From Mallotus nudiflorus (Eukaryota; Streptophyta; Magnoliopsida; Malpighiales; Euphorbiaceae), in assembly GCA_947683625.1 (NCBI GenBank), contig CANTUR010000418.1, positions 930,001 through 994,000 of the forward strand: a DNA stretch of 64,000 nucleotides. The letters run 5' to 3'. The notes below the pieces were generated by a model. The model was not told the DNA's origin and did no database searches. It saw only the letters and a program-made list of their open reading frames with translations. Below, in pieces: positions 60,496-64,000 of the stretch (positions within the stretch are counted from its first letter, which is position 1; every line of letters starts with the position of its first letter). A program made the position numbers and the translations under genes.

Positions 60496-63400
60496 TATTT
60501 TACTCAAAATTTTATTTTAAAAAAAAAATAAAGCAACCACTCCCTTTTTTGTAATCTTTTTGGATCTATTGAAGATGATAAGTATTCTTGAGCCCATGCC
60601 TTGACAATTGGATATTTGAGTAGTAATGGAGATGGCCTCTCCTTGTGGGGGATGGCATCGGCATGCACTTCTATCTTGAGTTATTAGCAAAAAAAAATGT
60701 TGTCTCCTTTTAACTAAAGTTCCATTTAAAGAAACATTAAAAATACAAATTGATTCCAATTGACAATGTTGTAAAGGCCAGACAAAGCAAATGGACTTTT
60801 GCATGCTGTGTGCGAAGCTTTAGTGCTTTTAATGATCCTTTCGTGTAATTATCTCATCTACATATGCTGCTGCTGCTTCTTCTTCTTCTTCTTCTCCTAG
60901 ACATTGAAGAAGAAGGCCCCATATGGCTTCCAAAATGACATCTAGTTGATGAAGATGACTTCAATTTAGATAAAGTTCCCATCGGATGCCTATTACTTTT
61001 ACAAAATTAATGATATCTTTTGTTTATCGCATATCCTGTATTAAATATGCTTTCGAAACCACCAATGGGTTATTTTAATAATATATATTAAAAATTCTAG
61101 CAAAAGTAAATTTTAAAACTATCTAATCCGTTTGGAATAAAGGTAAAGTATTAGGTCAAAATATTTGGATGAGATTAAGATTTGATCCTCGAATCTTTTA
61201 CTCTCCCATTTTAAGTTATATGAGATTTAGCTATTTAGGGGGAAAAAAAACTAAATTAATCAAGTAAAAAACACACACAATCCATGGCACAGAACCACAC
61301 CAAGGACAAGTGATGCAACTTTTGTTCAAATTAAAGATCACTAAACATGATTTTCTTTTTTGCATTTAATATATAATCTTTTGCTAGATTATAAGGAAAC
61401 ACAACGCACTAAGATTTGCATTGTACAAAATAATGCACATGGGCAAGTTGCTTCATATAAAATATAATACTGTAAATGCAGTGTAACTATGAATACTCAT
61501 ATCATTAATTACAATGGTTTCTGATAATTAAGGAACAGAAAGTTATTTTCACTTAAAAATATTTAGAATTAAAATTATGATGTATATTGTAACATTAAAT
61601 TAATTATTAATATAATGTTACTATTTTTTATTTTATTCATATTGAATTGAATTATTAAAGTTTTGTGCTTTTTCTTTTCAGCAAAGTTTTGTGTGTTTGA
61701 TTATTGATGGTGTGTGTGTATATATATATATATATATATGTATCTTCCCAAAGCTAGAGAAAGTTGGGTGTGATTAATTAAGGAAAAATAGCAGGGTAAG
61801 ATGAGTGGAGTCCAAAGATGAAGGGACAAAAAGGAACACAAATCAAGAATTAATTAATTACTAAATAGTACTTGAGACTTGAGACAACGTGTTTGCTGGG
61901 GTGGAAAATGCTTTGGGCTTAGTACTAAATTTTCTTTTTATCTTCTTTTCTAGTTCTAAGCGAAAAGTTTGAAAAAACACATAAAACCAACTTCAGTCTC
62001 CCCACTTAGTTCCTAGTGCAATATTCCCAATATAACACAGAACAAAAACCTAAAGCCTTCTGCTCCTCTCATCCACCTCCCCTTCCATTTTTTACTTGGC
62101 TTTTTTATGATGATTTTGTGTAGTTCTTAAACACTACACAACTCATCAAATTAGGCTTTACAATAATCTTTTTTCTTTGAACCACAATGAAAGATAACAT
62201 TAATATATAAACACTATTATATCAAGAAAGGCCAAATTATGAAGGGTCAAAGTTACATTTAAGGTTATTGCATGTTGATGGGCTAAATTATGAGGAAAAC
62301 CCATAATAAATTTTAGAAAAAAACCCTACATTGATAAGAATTGGCGGACGATAGCTGTAATAACAACATCTAGAGCATTAAAGTAGCAGCTGGATGATGA
62401 AAGTCACCATGCCAATAAACTTGTTGGATATGTTGGAGTCGTCGATCAATAAAGATAATGAAGTCCATACATTGAAAAGATAGCAAGCTGAGAAAATAGA
62501 AGGTGATCAACCACCGAAAGAAGTCAAATGACCACCGGAGACAAAGATCAGCTTTTATAATAGCAATATTACAAAACCAAGAAGGAACAAGATACCTGAG
62601 ATGTTGAGACGAATAAAATTCTAATGGAAATAGAGCATCCACACCAGATGAAGCACCAACAATCATCTGCTCCAAAACTAATCATTTTGGGCAATATGAT
62701 ATCTCATATACTCATATCATTTTACATTCATGGGATTTGTATATGCTATACAACAAGGAGATCATTTTTGTTATTTAAATACATAATGAAATTAATTTTA
62801 TAGTTTGAACAAATTTAAAAATATATATTTATTTTTTAAATAGAAAGATCATATCACTTACATATCAATAAACTGTATAACAAAAGATAGAGACAATCCT
62901 CTCATTTATTCAAATCTTATATCTTAAGATACTCTTAAAAATGAGTTTCTTCAGTTACTTTTTTCATTTTAAATAAGCGTATATTTAACTTGCATTATAA
63001 ATGAAAGTTGCTATGATAGATTATTGAGATAAAATGAGCAAATACTCAAATTAATTTCATGATTTGTAGTTTTTGAAATTTTAATTTAGAAAAGATATAG
63101 TTCTTTTTACAATTTTACATTTTCATACTATAATCCAGTGGCCAGATGAACTCAATTGTCTACCATAAAACATCATACTAATCATATTTAGTAGTGCAAT
63201 CATTGCTTGATACATGCTTAGACATCCCCAACATAATACATGCTCAACATAAATCATATGCAAACAAAAATAAATAAATAAATAAATTTTCTACATTATT
63301 TCAAAGTTGAAACCCCTAAACACATAATTGTTGATTGTGATTTTAGATCCAAAAGAGACAATAATCTTAATTACTTGGACAAATAGATAGATATGGTGCA

Positions 63401-64000
63401 ACTAACATCAACTTTGTAATTAAATCATAAAGAAGGTTCTTTGTTAATTAAAGTCAGGAGTACATTAAATAGCCTAAGACTCTAACCTAAAATTAATTAC
63501 ATGTTATTAATTGTTGTTATTATTATTAGTTACACGGATATATCTGAGGAGAGGAGACCCTAAATCATTGGCTTTGAATCTCTGATCAATCGTGGGTGAG
63601 CCACGCTGAGGTGTATAATAGCATATCTTTGACTAAATTAACCTTTTTAACCCACATGAGTTGCTTGTTATATAGAAAGGGACACATGCCTAAAAGATAA
63701 CTTATTACCCATATAAGTGACCATTTCTTAACTGCTAAAATCTATTTCTAAATAGATTTTAAATTCATTTAAATAAAAATGATTCTATTAATAAAAATTA
63801 ATTTAATTTTAAATAATTTCATAAAATTTAAAAAATTAAAATTTAAAATAAATTTATAAACTTTTCATTTAAACCAAATATACTTAAATTTTATTTGAAT
63901 CACATAAATTCTAAAAATTTTAATCTATTGAATGAGACATGAGGCATAGTTTAGAATAATCTATAGTTTTAGTATTTCTAACGCATTATGATATTTGAAT
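60496..64000. other. Intergenic sequence, no gene supported
   Basis: Mostly AT-rich. A CTG/CTT microsatellite is at about 60868-60895 and a TA run at about 61719-61739. A GC-richer block at 62340-62690 is open for 101 codons on the minus strand (62675-62370). Its peptide is hydrophobic and unfamiliar, and flanking sequence shows no exons, so it may be a decayed transposon fragment. The right-hand end of the window shows no feature. Confidence 0.5.

Noticed and set aside
62370..62675. 101-codon minus-strand open stretch
   Set aside because: Unfamiliar peptide without domain, introns or promoter. It is only noted as a GC-richer block.

Overview
This window is plant nuclear DNA, very AT-rich, from a eudicot that I cannot name. 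It holds two intact-looking host genes with introns, and about half of it is LTR retrotransposon sequence in several nested layers. Nothing suggests bacterial, organellar or viral DNA, and there is no CRISPR array, rRNA or operon. I did not recognise any tRNA gene.

Host genes. (1) A bHLH transcription factor of the bHLH18/19/20/25 group (CDS 23282-24758, three coding exons, 335 aa), with a probable 5'UTR intron, a TATA box and a G-box. (2) A hexokinase-like protein (CDS 53425-56600, nine exons, 487 aa) that keeps the plant hexokinase architecture but has lost the phosphate-binding and catalytic signatures, so it is probably a non-catalytic HKL protein. Both read left to right. The Arabidopsis equivalents I would assign, bHLH25 (At4g37850) and HKL3 (At4g37840), carry neighbouring locus numbers, so this looks like conserved gene order stretched here to 28.7 kb by retrotransposons.

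Layout. 1-684: partial Ty3/gypsy LTR, minus strand, running off the left edge. 685-1424 plus 13371-13690: a long palindromic element split by a SIRE-like Ty1/copia element (1425-13370). A Tat/Ogre-type solo LTR (3546-5601) sits inside the gag of that copia element with a perfect target duplication. 13691-18611: AT-rich DNA with one copy of a dispersed repeat. 18612-20966: a short gag-only copia-type element, minus strand. 22414-25150: the bHLH gene. 25151-31571: AT-rich intergenic DNA. 31572-52873: a Ty3/gypsy element whose protease is interrupted by a 16-kb Tekay-type chromovirus (33459-49448). The 3' LTR of that chromovirus is itself rearranged, into a truncated LTR followed by a chimeric LTR, and the chimeric LTR carries a reverse-oriented solo LTR (45800-49041) with a perfect TCCCC duplication. 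52874-56600: the HKL gene. 56601-64000: intergenic DNA with a 329-bp tandem duplication at 59840-60495.

All retroelement reading frames are broken by stops or frameshifts, and several catalytic residues are lost, so none should be autonomous. I found no convincing new functional system. The most interesting points are the recombinant LTR, conserved islands with splice-like signals inside the Tekay-type LTRs, the palindrome hit twice by retrotransposons, the degenerate hexokinase, and the conserved bHLH-HKL neighbourhood.
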